Of a stretch of 64,000 bases of DNA, positions 45,060 to 55,348 are shown piece by piece (position 1 is the stretch's first letter; every line of letters begins with the position of its first letter). The stretch covers positions 496,001-560,000 of the forward strand of contig NZ_BBJF01000003.1 in the NCBI RefSeq assembly GCF_000739735.1, given 5' to 3'. Both the position numbers and the translations under genes were made by a program. Below the pieces are notes generated by a model that did no database searches, was not told where the DNA came from, and saw only the letters and a list, made by a program, of their open reading frames with translations. Origin of the DNA: Paraburkholderia ginsengisoli NBRC 100965 (GTDB taxonomy: Bacteria > Pseudomonadota > Gammaproteobacteria > Burkholderiales > Burkholderiaceae).

Positions 45060-47399
45060 ATGAAAGAGACACCGGCGTTGGGCGAAGGGTCGCGTGACGA
45101 GCGGCAAGCGGTTTATCGGCATGGGCGGGAAGCGAACGGCGCATGGCACTCGCGCTTCGGCATCGGCGCGGCGCTGCTGACGGCCGCGCTGCTGATGTCC
45201 GCTTGCGCCGACGCGAGTTCGACTACGGGCGACGCGACGTCTCCGCGGTCCGGACCGCAGAGCGTGGCAGCGGGCGCGGCCGGCCATGAAAGTGCTTCGG
45301 ATTCCGATGCATCGTTCGCGCGTCCCGCGCTCGAACGCGCCAAAGCCCGGCAACTCGCGGCCGAACAACGCATCGCCGCGCGCGTGCCCGCCGCGAGCGG
45401 CATGAGCGAAAAGCGCAGCCGCCCGTTGACGCTGCGCGATTCCGGCATCGACGGCTCGCTGATGTTCGCGCGTGACGTCGACTTTCGCGTTACCGGCGAC
45501 ATCGGCTTCATGATTCACGACATGGCGGCCACGCTGATCCCGGCGCGTCCCGGCCAGCCGATCGTATTCGACGATCCGGCCAGCGTGACGATCGACGTCC
45601 ACCGCGGCGAAGTCACGCTCGACGGCGCCAAGCTCACCGCGATCTTCAACCGCTACCTGTTCCGGTACCAGGGCTCGCCGCTGCGCAATATGCGCGTGGT
45701 GCCGCAGGACGGCGGCAATCTGCGCATCACTGGCGAAATGCACCGCGACACGTGGGTGCCGATCGCGCTGACCGGATCGCTGTCGATGCGCAGCGCCGAC
45801 GAACTCGTGTTCCATGCCGACCACGTCGACGTCGCCGGCGTCGGCGCGGACAAGCTGATGCAGGCCGCGCACGTGACGATGGCCGATCTGCTGAAAGTCG
45901 ACACGCCAATCGCGCGGCTCGAAGGCGACGACGTCGTGATGCAGGCGGCGAGGCTCACGCCGCCGCCCGCGTTGCGCATGACGATCACGCGGATCGACAC
46001 GAGCGCCGCCGGCGTGCGCTTCACGCTCGACGACCGCAGCGTGAAAGAGATCGACTGGCCCGCCGCGATGCCCGCGCGCGGCATGCTGGTGCAAGGCGGC
46101 GACGTGAAGTTCATGCGCTCGATGCCGATGAACATCGACATGGCCCTGACGCCGCTCGACGCCGACGCGCCGTTCGTGCTGGACCTGTATCGCTACCGCG
46201 AGCAGATGGCGGCCGGCTATTTCACCTTCGACGAAGCGGGCGCGCTGAACGTGCGGCTGCCGTCGTATCCGACGCTAACCAGCGCCAGCGCCGGTGCATC
46301 CGGAGACGCAGCGTCGCAAACCGGAAGCGCGAGCGCGCGCTATAACGACAGCTTCATTCGCGCGCAACAGGCCGCGCTCACGCAGGCGCGGCAAGTCTGG
46401 CAATACGTGCCGCAGAATTCGCGGACCGCATCGTCATCGTCGGCACATGCGATGCCGGTTGGCACGCGCGCGGCGTCTTACGCGATGGCTCACGCGTGTC
46501 TCGCGAAGTCCATGGCGGCGTCGGGTTCGGCGCCGCTCGACGAGCGTCACTCGGCGGCGTCCGCGCCGTTGATCCATGTGCAGAACGTCGACTTCTACGT
46601 GGCAGGGCGCATCGGCTTCCACGTGCGTTCGCTCGATGCGCAGATGGTGCCGAAGCAGCCGGGGCAGCCGGTCGATTTCGACGACCCCGATCAGTACGAC
46701 ATCCGTATCATCGGCGGCGAGGTGGTGCAGCCTTGGTCCGCGATGGCGGCGCTCTTCAACGACTATCTGCTCGACTACGAGCCGCGCTCGCTCAACGATC
46801 TGCGACTGAAGCCGGTCGACGGCAAGCTCGAAGTGACCGGCGGCATCAAGCTGTGGAACCACTTCCCCGGCGTGTGGCTGCCGACCACGCTGAGCGGCAC
46901 TCTCGTCGCGAAGGACGAGCGGCATCTCGTGTACGAGCCGAGTTCAGTGAAGGTGCTCGGCGTCCCGCAAGCGGGGCTGCTGCGCGCGCTCGACATTCCG
47001 TTGGCGTCGTTGACGCCGTTCGCGCGCAAGGGCGTAACGTTGCAGGGCAACCAGATGGTGTTCGACCAGAACACGGTGTTTCCGCCGCCGGTGTTGCAGG
47101 GACGGCTCGCGAGCGCGACGGTGACCGACGAAGGTCTGCTGCTGAAGTTCAAACGCGACGGTGCGCTCGCCACCGCGAAGCCGCCCGCCGGCGCAGGCAG
47201 GAGCTTCGTGTGGATCGAATCGGGCGACGTGAAGATGTTCAATTCGCTGGTCACGAACACGCGGACTTACATCGAGGACAGCTCGAACCCCGGCGTGATG
47301 AAGTTCAATCTGTACGACTATCGCCGCGACGTCGCGAAGGGCACGATACGTATGGGCACGGACGGCGCCTTGACCGTCGATCTGGCCGCCCGAAAATGA
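45060..47399 (+). CDS. Internally duplicated 779-residue lipoprotein, unknown function
   Basis: A large exported protein with a lipobox (LMSAC, Cys49), then an Ala/Ser-rich linker. Two homologous halves follow: about 139-400 and 509-776, offset by about 370. Matched landmarks are DVDFRVTGDIGFMIHDM / NVDFYVAGRIGFHVRSL, RPGQPIVFDDP / QPGQPVDFDDP, IFNRYLFRY / LFNDYLLDY, LTPPPALRM / VFPPPVLQG, GGDVKFMRSM / SGDVKMFNSL and FVLDLYRYREQMAAGYFTF / MKFNLYDYRRDVAKGTIRM. Each half looks beta-rich and vaguely recalls lipid-binding DUF2993-type domains (weak inference). AAGGAGGAG precedes ATG 45060. Its stop directly abuts the iolB stop. No known family was recognised. Confidence 0.85.
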   Translation: MKETPALGEGSRDERQAVYRHGREANGAWHSRFGIGAALLTAALLMSACADASSTTGDATSPRSGPQSVAAGAAGHESASDSDASFARPALERAKARQLAAEQRIAARVPAASGMSEKRSRPLTLRDSGIDGSLMFARDVDFRVTGDIGFMIHDMAATLIPARPGQPIVFDDPASVTIDVHRGEVTLDGAKLTAIFNRYLFRYQGSPLRNMRVVPQDGGNLRITGEMHRDTWVPIALTGSLSMRSADELVFHADHVDVAGVGADKLMQAAHVTMADLLKVDTPIARLEGDDVVMQAARLTPPPALRMTITRIDTSAAGVRFTLDDRSVKEIDWPAAMPARGMLVQGGDVKFMRSMPMNIDMALTPLDADAPFVLDLYRYREQMAAGYFTFDEAGALNVRLPSYPTLTSASAGASGDAASQTGSASARYNDSFIRAQQAALTQARQVWQYVPQNSRTASSSSAHAMPVGTRAASYAMAHACLAKSMAASGSAPLDERHSAASAPLIHVQNVDFYVAGRIGFHVRSLDAQMVPKQPGQPVDFDDPDQYDIRIIGGEVVQPWSAMAALFNDYLLDYEPRSLNDLRLKPVDGKLEVTGGIKLWNHFPGVWLPTTLSGTLVAKDERHLVYEPSSVKVLGVPQAGLLRALDIPLASLTPFARKGVTLQGNQMVFDQNTVFPPPVLQGRLASATVTDEGLLLKFKRDGALATAKPPAGAGRSFVWIESGDVKMFNSLVTNTRTYIEDSSNPGVMKFNLYDYRRDVAKGTIRMGTDGALTVDLAARK

Positions 47400-48200
47400 T
47401 CAAGCATCCTTATTAATGATCCACTCGTGCGCCGGGTCGTTGCGGAAATGCCAGACCCGTTGCGCGCCCGCCATCACGTTCAGATAGTACGAGTCGTACC
47501 CGTACGGCACGACCACCGGATGATAGCCGCGCGGCACCATCACAATGTCGTGATTCTCCACGGCCATCGACTCGTCGATGTCGCGCATATCGGTGTACAC
47601 GCGCTGGAACGCGAACCCCTGCGGCGGATCGAGCCGATGATAGTAAGTCTCTTCGAGCGAACTCTCCTGCGGGACGTTGTCGGTGTCGTGCTTATGCGGC
47701 GGATAGCTCGACGCGTGGCCGCCCGGCGTTCTGACTTCCACCACCAGCAGCGATTCCGCGGGCTCGGTCTGCGGAAGAATATCGCAGACATAGCGCGTAT
47801 TCAGGCCTCTGCCGCGCGTGGAGCGCTTCATCGAAGCGGGCTCGATCAGGCGCGCCGGCAACTCGCCTTTGGCCGGCGCGCTCGCCACGCCGATCTCCGC
47901 ATCGCGGCACGCGCGCACCGTCGCGCGCACGTTCGGCGGCAGATACACCGCATACGGCGCGGCGTCCTCGAACACGCTGTCGCGCGAACCGAGCGAGGTC
48001 CACGAGGTGCCGGCGGTTTCGATATCCACCGCGCCGGTGAGCACGACGATGCACACCTCGCGCGACGTCTCGAGCACGTGCACGACTTCGTTCGTCCCCA
48101 GCCGATACGCCGCGAAACCCACGTAGCGCCAGCAAGCGGACTGCGGTGTCACGCGCGCTATCGTCTGGCCTTCGGGCTGTGCTTTCACCAATAAGCTCAT
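47400..48200 (-). CDS. iolB: 5-deoxy-glucuronate isomerase
   Basis: Cupin-fold enzyme of 266 residues that turns 5-deoxy-D-glucuronate into 5-dehydro-2-deoxy-D-gluconate in inositol breakdown. Family signs: YVGFAAYRLG, RYVCDILPQTEPAESLLVVEV, SYPPHKHDTDNVP (metal-binding His residues), LEETYYHRLDPPQGFAFQRVY and MVPRGYHPVVVPYGYDSYYLN. AAGGAGG precedes ATG 48200. Its start overlaps the iolE stop (ATGA). It is the last gene of the leftward iol operon. Confidence 0.95.
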   Translation of the reverse strand: MSLLVKAQPEGQTIARVTPQSACWRYVGFAAYRLGTNEVVHVLETSREVCIVVLTGAVDIETAGTSWTSLGSRDSVFEDAAPYAVYLPPNVRATVRACRDAEIGVASAPAKGELPARLIEPASMKRSTRGRGLNTRYVCDILPQTEPAESLLVVEVRTPGGHASSYPPHKHDTDNVPQESSLEETYYHRLDPPQGFAFQRVYTDMRDIDESMAVENHDIVMVPRGYHPVVVPYGYDSYYLNVMAGAQRVWHFRNDPAHEWIINKDA

Positions 48201-49135
48201 GCTGCCTCCTTCGTGCTGTTGTCCGTGGTGTCGAGCGGCGTATCGACCAGCGCGCGCAAGGTCATGTAACCCTTTTGCGCGTATTCGAACGACGGCGCCA
48301 CCACCGGATCCTGTTCCGCTTCGACGACCAGCCAGCCGCGATAGCCATGCCGCTTCAACCGCTCGATGATCGCGGGGAAATTTATCGCGCCGTCGCCGGG
48401 CACCGTGAACGCGCCGGCAATCACCGCGTCGAGAAAACTCCAGTTGCGATTGCGTGCGAGCTTCGTCACTGCGGGGCGCACGTCCTTGCAATGCACGTGG
48501 CACACCCGCGCGATATGTTTATCGAGCACCGCCAGCGGATCGCCGCCCGCAAACGTGATATGCCCGGCGTCGAACAGCAGGCCGACGGCGTCGCTCGTGC
48601 GCGCCATCAGTTGATCGATGTCGGCGGGCGTCTCGACATACGCGCCCATGTGATGATGGTACGCAAGCCGCACGCCACGGCTTAACGTATAGCGCGCGAA
48701 TTCGTCGACGCGCGCCGCGTACCCGACCCACTGCGCGTCGCTGAAGAAGCGCGGCCGTTGATAGAGCGGGCGCGGCGCGCCCTGAATCGAATCGGCGACT
48801 TCGCCATACACCATCACCTTCGCGCCGTTTTGCGCGAGCAGGTCGAGATGCGGACCGACCGCCGCGATTTCCTCTTCGACGCTGCGTTGCGCGAGGCGGC
48901 CCGCGAGTCTTCCCGAGTACCAACCCGAAACCAGTGCGAGATCGTATTGCGCGAGCAGCGCCTTCAACGCCTGCGGCTCGCGCGGAAACTTGTTGCCGAG
49001 TTCGAAACCCTCGTAGCCGATCTGCCGGCCTTCCGTCAACGCGACGTCGAGCGGCGTCTCGCCGCCCAGCGACGGCAGATCGTCGTTCATCCACGACAAC
49101 GGGTTGATGCCGATGCGTACGTCGAAAGCAGTCAT
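48197..49135 (-). CDS. iolE: Inosose dehydratase
   Basis: A TIM-barrel enzyme of 312 residues that dehydrates 2-keto-myo-inositol (inosose) to 3D-3,5/4-trihydroxycyclohexane-1,2-dione. It starts MTAFDVRIGINPLSWMNDDL. GYEGFELGNKFP, LAYHHHMGAYVET, GLLFDAGHITFAGGDP and VCHVHCKDVRP carry the metal ligands (Glu, Asp, His, Glu). The iolD gene ends ten bases upstream and iolB starts within its stop codon, so it lies in the middle of the operon. Confidence 0.95.
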   Translation of the reverse strand: MTAFDVRIGINPLSWMNDDLPSLGGETPLDVALTEGRQIGYEGFELGNKFPREPQALKALLAQYDLALVSGWYSGRLAGRLAQRSVEEEIAAVGPHLDLLAQNGAKVMVYGEVADSIQGAPRPLYQRPRFFSDAQWVGYAARVDEFARYTLSRGVRLAYHHHMGAYVETPADIDQLMARTSDAVGLLFDAGHITFAGGDPLAVLDKHIARVCHVHCKDVRPAVTKLARNRNWSFLDAVIAGAFTVPGDGAINFPAIIERLKRHGYRGWLVVEAEQDPVVAPSFEYAQKGYMTLRALVDTPLDTTDNSTKEAA

Positions 49136-49145
49136 GCGAGCGTCC

Positions 49146-51110
49146 TCATTCGTGGTCGGTGCGTTCATCGGCGGCGGGCGGGTCGGCGCGCGCGGCGAGC
49201 TGCGCGTCGTATTTCGCGCGCGCGTCGCGCACCGTGTCGCGCGACGAGACTTCGGGCACGGCGACTTCCCACCACCAGCCGCCGTCGTCGGTGGTGCGGG
49301 CGGGGTCGGTGTCGATGCTGACCACGTAGGTGCGATCCGCCGCGCGCGCGCGTTGCAGCGCGGCTTCGAGTTCGGCGATGTTGGCGGCGTGCTCGGCTTG
49401 CGCCCCGAGTGCTCGCGCATGCGCGGCGAAGTCGATGCGCGGTGCGCCGAGCGGGCCTTGCACGCAGTTCTCGAGCAGGTTGTTGAACGGCGCGCCGCCG
49501 CATGCCTGTTGCAAGCGGTTGATGCAGCCGAAGCCGCGATTGTCGAGCACCACGATAATCAGCTTCGCGCCGAGCATCACCGAGGTCGCGATCTCGCTGT
49601 TCATCATCAGATAGCTGCCATCGCCGATGATCACGATCACGTCGCGCTCGGGCCGCGCGAGTTTCACGCCGAGTCCGCCGGCGATCTCGTAGCCCATGCA
49701 CGAATAACCGTACTCGACGTGATACGCGCCCGGTTTGCCGGCCCGCCACAGTTTATGTAATTCGGCGGGCAGCGTGCCGGCCGCGCACACGACGATGTCG
49801 TCCATCGCGGAGCGCGCGCTCGAACGCTGGACCGCGCCGATCACGTCGCCCTCGTAAGGCAGCACCGCGTCGCGTTGCGGCGCATGCGTGAGCGTCGTCA
49901 CCGTGTCGCGCCAGCCGGCCGCGAGCTTGTGCGCGCGCGCAGTCCACGTGCGTTCCGCGTGCCATCCCTGCAAGGGTTCGGCGAGCGCTTCGAGCGCGAG
50001 CCGCGCATCGGCCTCGACCACCATCGCGCGATGCTTGAGGCCGTCGAACGCGTTCGCATTGATTGCGATCACGTCGGCCTGCGTGAACAGCGTGTTCGAG
50101 CCGGTGGTGAAGTCCTGCAGCCGCGTGCCGATTGCCAGCACGCAGTCGGCGTCGTGCGCGAGCGCGTTCGCGGCGGGCGAGCCGGTCACGCCCAACGCGC
50201 CCGCATTCAACGGATCGTTCCACGCGAGCGAGCTTTTGCCGGCCTGCGTTTCCGCAACCGGGATGCCATGCGTGCTCGCGAAGCGGTGCAACGCTTCGGC
50301 CGCGTGGCTGTACAGCACGCCGCCGCCCGCGACGATCAGCGGACGCTTCGCATGCCGCAAACGCGTGCACGCGGCGTCGATTTCGTCGATGCGCGGCGCG
50401 GGCGCAGGAAAGCGCACGACGCGCGGCGCGAAGAACGCGGCGGGGAAATCCCAGGCCTGCGCCTGCACGTCCTGCGGCAATGCGAGCGTGACCGGCCCGC
50501 ACATCGCCGCGTCGGTCAGCACGCGCAGCGCGCGCGGCAACGCGCTCAGCAATTGCGCGGGATGCACGATGCGGTCGAAGTAGCGCGATACGGGTTTGAA
50601 CGCGTCGTTGGCGGAGACGCCGCCGTCGTTGAAATCCTCGACCTGCTGCAACACAGGGTCGGGCTCGCGCGACACGAAGATATCGCCGGGCAGCAACAGC
50701 ACCGGCAGACGGTTCACATGCGCGAGCGCTGCCGCCGTCAGCAGATTGGTGGCGCCCGGTCCGATCGACGTCGTGACCGCCATCATGCGGCGGCGGAAAT
50801 GCGCTTTCGCGTACGCGATCGCGCTGTGCGCCATCGCCTGTTCATTGTGGGCGCGCAGCGTGGGCAGCGCATCGCGATGCTGATACAGCGCTTCGCCGAT
50901 GCCCGCGACATTGCCGTGCCCGAAGATCGCGAACACGCCGCCGAAGAGCGGCTCGGTGCCGTTGCCGTCTTCGCGCGCCACGCGTTGTGCCGCGAGATAG
51001 CGCACCAGCGCCTGGGCGGTCGTCAGCCGCACGGTGCTGCCTGCCGGCGTGTGCGTGTGGGTGGCGTCGTTGGCGGACGCCGCGTCGTGATGCAGTACGC
51101 GCTCGTTCAT
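49146..51110 (-). CDS. iolD: Trihydroxycyclohexane-1,2-dione hydrolase (ring-opening)
   Basis: A ThDP-dependent enzyme of 654 residues that opens the cyclic dione to 5-deoxy-glucuronate. It has the three ThDP-family domains. RAHNEQAMAHSAIAYAKA carries the catalytic Glu, TTSIGPGATNLLTAAALAH is conserved, and the Mg-ThDP motif starts GDGSYLMMNSEIATS and ends LDNRGFGCINRL. ATG 51110 overlaps the iolC stop (ATGA), so translation is coupled. Confidence 0.96.
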   Translation of the reverse strand: MNERVLHHDAASANDATHTHTPAGSTVRLTTAQALVRYLAAQRVAREDGNGTEPLFGGVFAIFGHGNVAGIGEALYQHRDALPTLRAHNEQAMAHSAIAYAKAHFRRRMMAVTTSIGPGATNLLTAAALAHVNRLPVLLLPGDIFVSREPDPVLQQVEDFNDGGVSANDAFKPVSRYFDRIVHPAQLLSALPRALRVLTDAAMCGPVTLALPQDVQAQAWDFPAAFFAPRVVRFPAPAPRIDEIDAACTRLRHAKRPLIVAGGGVLYSHAAEALHRFASTHGIPVAETQAGKSSLAWNDPLNAGALGVTGSPAANALAHDADCVLAIGTRLQDFTTGSNTLFTQADVIAINANAFDGLKHRAMVVEADARLALEALAEPLQGWHAERTWTARAHKLAAGWRDTVTTLTHAPQRDAVLPYEGDVIGAVQRSSARSAMDDIVVCAAGTLPAELHKLWRAGKPGAYHVEYGYSCMGYEIAGGLGVKLARPERDVIVIIGDGSYLMMNSEIATSVMLGAKLIIVVLDNRGFGCINRLQQACGGAPFNNLLENCVQGPLGAPRIDFAAHARALGAQAEHAANIAELEAALQRARAADRTYVVSIDTDPARTTDDGGWWWEVAVPEVSSRDTVRDARAKYDAQLAARADPPAADERTDHE

Positions 51111-53158
51111 GCCGCCTGCTCCTGATGAACCCGACTCGCCGTGCTCGCCGGCGTGTCACTCGCGCCGCGCGCCGCACGCCATGACGCGATCAATGTTTCG
51201 AAGGTATGGCGCACGCGCGCGATCAACTCGTCGTCGCCGATTTCACCGGCGAGCCACGCGTGGCTCGGCTCGTGGAAAATCGTGCGGCCCACCGTGAAGC
51301 CGCGGCACGTGGCCGACTGCGCGGCCGCGCGAAAGCCTTCGTTCAACTGCTCGACACCCGCCGACAAACCGAGCAGCACCACGCCCCGGCAATACGGGTC
51401 GCGCTCGGCGATCAGCGCGTCGACGGCCTGCCATTGCGCGGCGTCCATCGGTTCGAGCTTCCACCACTCAGGGTAGAGGCCGATGTTGTACAGGCGCTTC
51501 AACGCGCGGTACACGGTATCCGGCGCTTGCGGCAGATGCGCGTGCTTCGGCGGAATCACTTCGAGCAGCAGTTCATGGCCGCTCGCCTGCGTGGCATCGT
51601 AGAGCGCGCGCAACTGCGCTTCCTGCTCGAGACGTTGCTCGATGGGTTCGTCGGGATGAAATTGCACGAGGCATTTGACGACATGCTCTTGCGGCCATGC
51701 GATCAGCGACGTGCCGATCGAACGGCCATGATCGAACACCAGCGGCACCGAGCCCGGCAATTCAACCGGACGGCCGATCCACCAGCCGCGCCCGGTGGCC
51801 GCATTCAACGCGTCCTGGCCGTAACGGTCGTCGATCAGCACGCCGATGCGATCCTGCAAGCCCAACGCGCTTTCGGTCTGTGCAACGGCGTCGACGAATA
51901 AGCCCTTGAGCCGCGCGATGCGAGCTTCGTCAGCGCCGGTCTGCTGCGCGAGTTCGAAGAACTGGTTGCGATGATCGAACGCGAAACCGAGCACTTCGCG
52001 CCACTGTTTGCGAGCCGGCGACACGCGATGCAGACGTGCCAGTGTCGCGTCGCGATCGGGGCGGCGCATCCGTTGCGGATCGGCTTTGGCCTCGCGCAGG
52101 AAGTAATCGAGTTCGGCCGGCGTCGGCATCGCCGGCGCGCAGCCGTGCCGCGACACGACCAGCGCGCCGCTCGCATTCGCGGCGCGCGCGCACGCTTCGA
52201 GCGGCTGATCGCGCAGCCATCCCGAGAGAAAGCCGGAAGCGAACGCGTCGCCCGCGCCGAGCACGTTCAGCACTTCGACTTCGACGCCGCCCTGAAGCGG
52301 CAACTCGTCGAGCGAAGCGGGGACCGCGCCGTCGATGATCTGGCAGCCCAGCGGCCCGCGTTTCAACACCAGCGTCGCGGAGGTCACGGCGCGGACCATC
52401 GCGAGCGCGTCGACCAGTTCGCTCCTGCCACCGGCGATGCGAAACTCTTCCTCGGTGCCGATCACCAGATCGAACAGCGGCAGGATGCTTTGCAAATGCG
52501 CGCTGACGCCTTCGCTCGCGACGAAGCGTGTCTCGCCATCCGCTTTGCCCGTGAGCCCCCACAGCACGGGTCGGTAATCGATGTCGAGCACCGTGCGCAC
52601 CTGGTTGCGGCGCGCGTAGTCGAGCGCGCGGCGGCTCGCTCGGTTGACCTGTTCGGTGGAGAAGTGCGTGCCGGTGATCAGCAGCGCCTTCGACGACGCG
52701 ATGAACGCCTCGTCGAAATCCGTTTCGTCCACCGCCATGTCCGCGCAGTTTTCGCGGTAGAAAATCAGCGGGAACGTATCGCGGTCTTTCAGGCCGAGCA
52801 GCACGAGCGCGGTCAGGCGGTCGCGGTCGATGCGCACGTGGCTGACGTCGCAACCTTCCTTCGTCAGCGTTTCAGTGAGAAAGCGCCCCATGTGATCGTT
52901 GCCCACGCGCGCGAGCATCGCCGCCGCGAGCCCGAGCCGCGCGCAGCCGAACGCGATATTCGCCGACGACCCACCGAGATACTTCGCGAAGCTCGACACG
53001 TCTTCGAGCCGCGCGCCGACCTGCTGCGCGTATAGATCGACGGCGAGGCGGCCGAGACACACGATGTCGCGGCGGCGACCCGGCGCGAAACGTCCGCTGC
53101 CCGCCGTGCTGGTGGCCGAAGGCGGCGCGGTGCCGCCGGATGTGCTGGAGTGATCCAT
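51107..53158 (-). CDS. iolC: Bifunctional 5-dehydro-2-deoxygluconokinase / phosphogluconate aldolase
   Basis: A fusion protein of 683 residues. The N-terminal PfkB kinase domain (about 28-365) phosphorylates 5-dehydro-2-deoxygluconate; it has KYLGGSSANIAFGCARLG and the catalytic LNVLGAGDAFASGFLSG (GAGD near 301-304). The C-terminal DUF2090 domain (about 380-670; KQWREVLGFAFDHRNQF, ...) is a TIM-barrel aldolase-like unit thought to cleave the phosphorylated product, replacing a separate IolJ. ATG 53158 has AGGGA upstream. It lies 70 bases after iatA, with a hairpin (GCGCTTGC 53181-53188 / GCAAGCGC 53200-53207) in the gap. Confidence 0.94.
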   Translation of the reverse strand: MDHSSTSGGTAPPSATSTAGSGRFAPGRRRDIVCLGRLAVDLYAQQVGARLEDVSSFAKYLGGSSANIAFGCARLGLAAAMLARVGNDHMGRFLTETLTKEGCDVSHVRIDRDRLTALVLLGLKDRDTFPLIFYRENCADMAVDETDFDEAFIASSKALLITGTHFSTEQVNRASRRALDYARRNQVRTVLDIDYRPVLWGLTGKADGETRFVASEGVSAHLQSILPLFDLVIGTEEEFRIAGGRSELVDALAMVRAVTSATLVLKRGPLGCQIIDGAVPASLDELPLQGGVEVEVLNVLGAGDAFASGFLSGWLRDQPLEACARAANASGALVVSRHGCAPAMPTPAELDYFLREAKADPQRMRRPDRDATLARLHRVSPARKQWREVLGFAFDHRNQFFELAQQTGADEARIARLKGLFVDAVAQTESALGLQDRIGVLIDDRYGQDALNAATGRGWWIGRPVELPGSVPLVFDHGRSIGTSLIAWPQEHVVKCLVQFHPDEPIEQRLEQEAQLRALYDATQASGHELLLEVIPPKHAHLPQAPDTVYRALKRLYNIGLYPEWWKLEPMDAAQWQAVDALIAERDPYCRGVVLLGLSAGVEQLNEGFRAAAQSATCRGFTVGRTIFHEPSHAWLAGEIGDDELIARVRHTFETLIASWRAARGASDTPASTASRVHQEQAA

Positions 53159-53228
53159 GAGTATCCCTGAATAGCTGAGCGCGCTTGCCGCGAGGCGCTG
53201 CAAGCGCCGGACGAGCCGCGCGAATCGA

Positions 53229-54083
53229 TCAGATCGTCGCGCCTTCGAGTTCGCCGATCATTTTCTGCATCTCGGCGCCGCCGGCCATCATGTCGAGCAC
53301 TTCGTCCTTGCTGATAGTGTCCTTCGTGAACGTGCCGAGCGAGCGGCCGCGATTGAGCAGCGTGAACGAATCGCCGATCGGATACGCGTGGTGCACGTTG
53401 TGCGTGATGAAGATCACCGAGATGCCTTTGGCGCGCGCCTTGTGAATCAGCTTCAGCACGTTGAAGCTCTGCTTCACGCCGAGCGCGGCGGTCGGTTCGT
53501 CGAGTATCAGCACGCGCGCGCCGAAGTGAATCGCCCGCGCAATCGCGAGACATTGCCGCTCGCCGCCGGACATCGTACCGATCGGCTGATGCGGGTCGCG
53601 CACATTGATGCCCATTTCGGCGAGTTTGTCGCGCGCGGTCGCCGCGCTGGTTTCGAGGTCCATCACCTTCAGGAACCCGAACAGTTTCTTTTGCGGCTCG
53701 CGTCCCATGAAGAAGTTGCGCGCGACCGACAGCAGCGGCACTAGCGCCAGATCCTGATAGACGGTGGCGATGCCGAGATCGAGCGCATCTTTCGGCGACT
53801 CGAACAGCACCGGCTGGCCGTCCACCAGATATTGTCCGGAGGAGGGCTGATGCACGCCGGCGAGCGTCTTGATCAGCGTCGACTTGCCCGCGCCGTTGTC
53901 GCCGAGCAGGCAATGCACTTCGCCGCGTTTCAGGCGCAAGGTCACGCCGCTTAGAGCGATGACCTTGCCGAAGTACTTGCTGACGTTTTCGAGTGCGAGG
54001 ATCACGTCGCCGTCGCTTGCATCGCGCGCTTCAATCGCTTCGTCTGCGCTAGGCGCCGGAGTTGAAGAATTCGTGTCTGACAT
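53229..54083 (-). CDS. iatA: Inositol ABC transporter ATP-binding protein
   Basis: A sugar-type ABC ATPase of 284 residues with a single nucleotide-binding domain, unlike the double RbsA type. Walker A is GDNGAGKST, the signature is [13 protein letters not shown], and Walker B is [13 protein letters not shown] polar N-terminal leader of about 25 residues precedes the domain. GGGGAGA lies six bases before ATG 54083. It follows the permease gene by 13 bases. The assignment to inositol comes from the iol neighbours. Confidence 0.9.
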   Translation of the reverse strand: MSDTNSSTPAPSADEAIEARDASDGDVILALENVSKYFGKVIALSGVTLRLKRGEVHCLLGDNGAGKSTLIKTLAGVHQPSSGQYLVDGQPVLFESPKDALDLGIATVYQDLALVPLLSVARNFFMGREPQKKLFGFLKVMDLETSAATARDKLAEMGINVRDPHQPIGTMSGGERQCLAIARAIHFGARVLILDEPTAALGVKQSFNVLKLIHKARAKGISVIFITHNVHHAYPIGDSFTLLNRGRSLGTFTKDTISKDEVLDMMAGGAEMQKMIGELEGATI

Positions 54084-54096
54084 ATTCGTCTCCCCG

Positions 54097-55266
54097 TTAC
54101 GACTGCGCGACGCGGCGGCGCACATAGTGATTGAACAGCACGGCGATCAGCAGCATCACGCCGAGGAACACGCGAAACCAGTCCGAACTGATGTTGGTGT
54201 ACGTGATGCCGATTTGCACCACACCGAAGATCAGCGCGCCGAAACACGCGCCGATCACCGAGCCGTAGCCGCCCGTCAGCAACGTGCCGCCGATCACCGC
54301 GGCAATGATCGCTTCGAATTCCTTCTGCAAGCCACGGTCGGCCGCCGCCGAGCCGATATCGCACACTTGCAGCACCGCGAACAGGCACGAGCAGAACGCG
54401 GTCAGCACGAACAGCGAAATCTTCACGCGACGCACCGGCACACCGACGTTCTTCGCCGCGTTCGCGTCGCCGCCCACCGCGAGAATCCAGTTGCCGGCGC
54501 GCGTTTTCGCGAGCACGAACGCGCAGACGGCCGCGAGCGCGAGCCACCACAGAATCACTTTCGGAATCCCTGGCACGAGCGCGTGGCCGTTGTCGAGCAT
54601 GGTGCCGATGCCGTGATGCGCGAGCATCGTGAACAGACCGTGAAAGGCGACGCCATGGAACAGCGTGTTCGCGAGCCAGTCCTGTTGCGCGAGATCGCCG
54701 ACACCGGAGACGATGGTGCGATCGGCGAACATGATCGACAGCGCGAGCGTGAGGCCGCGCAGGATGAACAGGAACGCGAGCGTGACGATGAACGACGGCA
54801 GGCGCGTGCGCATCACCAGGTAGCCGTTCAGCGCGCCGAGCAGCATCGAACCGGCGAACGCGAACAGGATCGAGAGCGAAATCGGCCAATGAAAATAGAC
54901 CGACGGAATCGCGACCATCATCCCGGCGAAACCGATCATCGAACCGATCGACAGATCGAACTCGCCGGCGATCATCAAGAGACACGCGCCGACCGACAGG
55001 ATGCCGAGATACGCGGACACCTGCGACCAGTTCATCACGCCGTCGAGATTAAACATGCCGGAGTTGCCGGCGCCCACGGCGAAGATGAGAAACACCAGCA
55101 CCGCGCCGGAAATCGCGGCAAATTCCGGGCGATTCAGCAAGTGCCCGAACTTCGATTCCTTGCGCACGCGTTCGTCCGCATCCGGTAGCGACGGGGCGGG
55201 GTTCTCGCGCGCCGCGGCGGCATTCGTCTTGACGTGCGGTGGGAAGTGTTTGCCGGCTACACCCAT
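54097..55266 (-). CDS. iatP: Inositol ABC transporter permease
   Basis: A ribose/xylose-type inner-membrane permease of 389 residues, with about ten helices after a polar leader of about 50. Signs: [60 protein letters not shown] and [26 protein letters not shown] lies six bases before ATG 55266. Substrate assignment is from context. A strong nested hairpin separates it from the binding-protein gene. Confidence 0.92.
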   Translation of the reverse strand: MGVAGKHFPPHVKTNAAAARENPAPSLPDADERVRKESKFGHLLNRPEFAAISGAVLVFLIFAVGAGNSGMFNLDGVMNWSQVSAYLGILSVGACLLMIAGEFDLSIGSMIGFAGMMVAIPSVYFHWPISLSILFAFAGSMLLGALNGYLVMRTRLPSFIVTLAFLFILRGLTLALSIMFADRTIVSGVGDLAQQDWLANTLFHGVAFHGLFTMLAHHGIGTMLDNGHALVPGIPKVILWWLALAAVCAFVLAKTRAGNWILAVGGDANAAKNVGVPVRRVKISLFVLTAFCSCLFAVLQVCDIGSAAADRGLQKEFEAIIAAVIGGTLLTGGYGSVIGACFGALIFGVVQIGITYTNISSDWFRVFLGVMLLIAVLFNHYVRRRVAQS

Positions 55267-55348
55267 GATGTCTCCTTGGTGCCCGGTTGCGTCTCCGGCG
55301 AGGCGGGGATGCGGTGCGAGAACGGCAACCGGTGAAATGCGCGCGGAC

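Noticed and set aside
51107..53158. IolC length as a frameshifted or misassembled gene
   Set aside because: The kinase plus DUF2090 fusion is one continuous frame and is the known bifunctional architecture.
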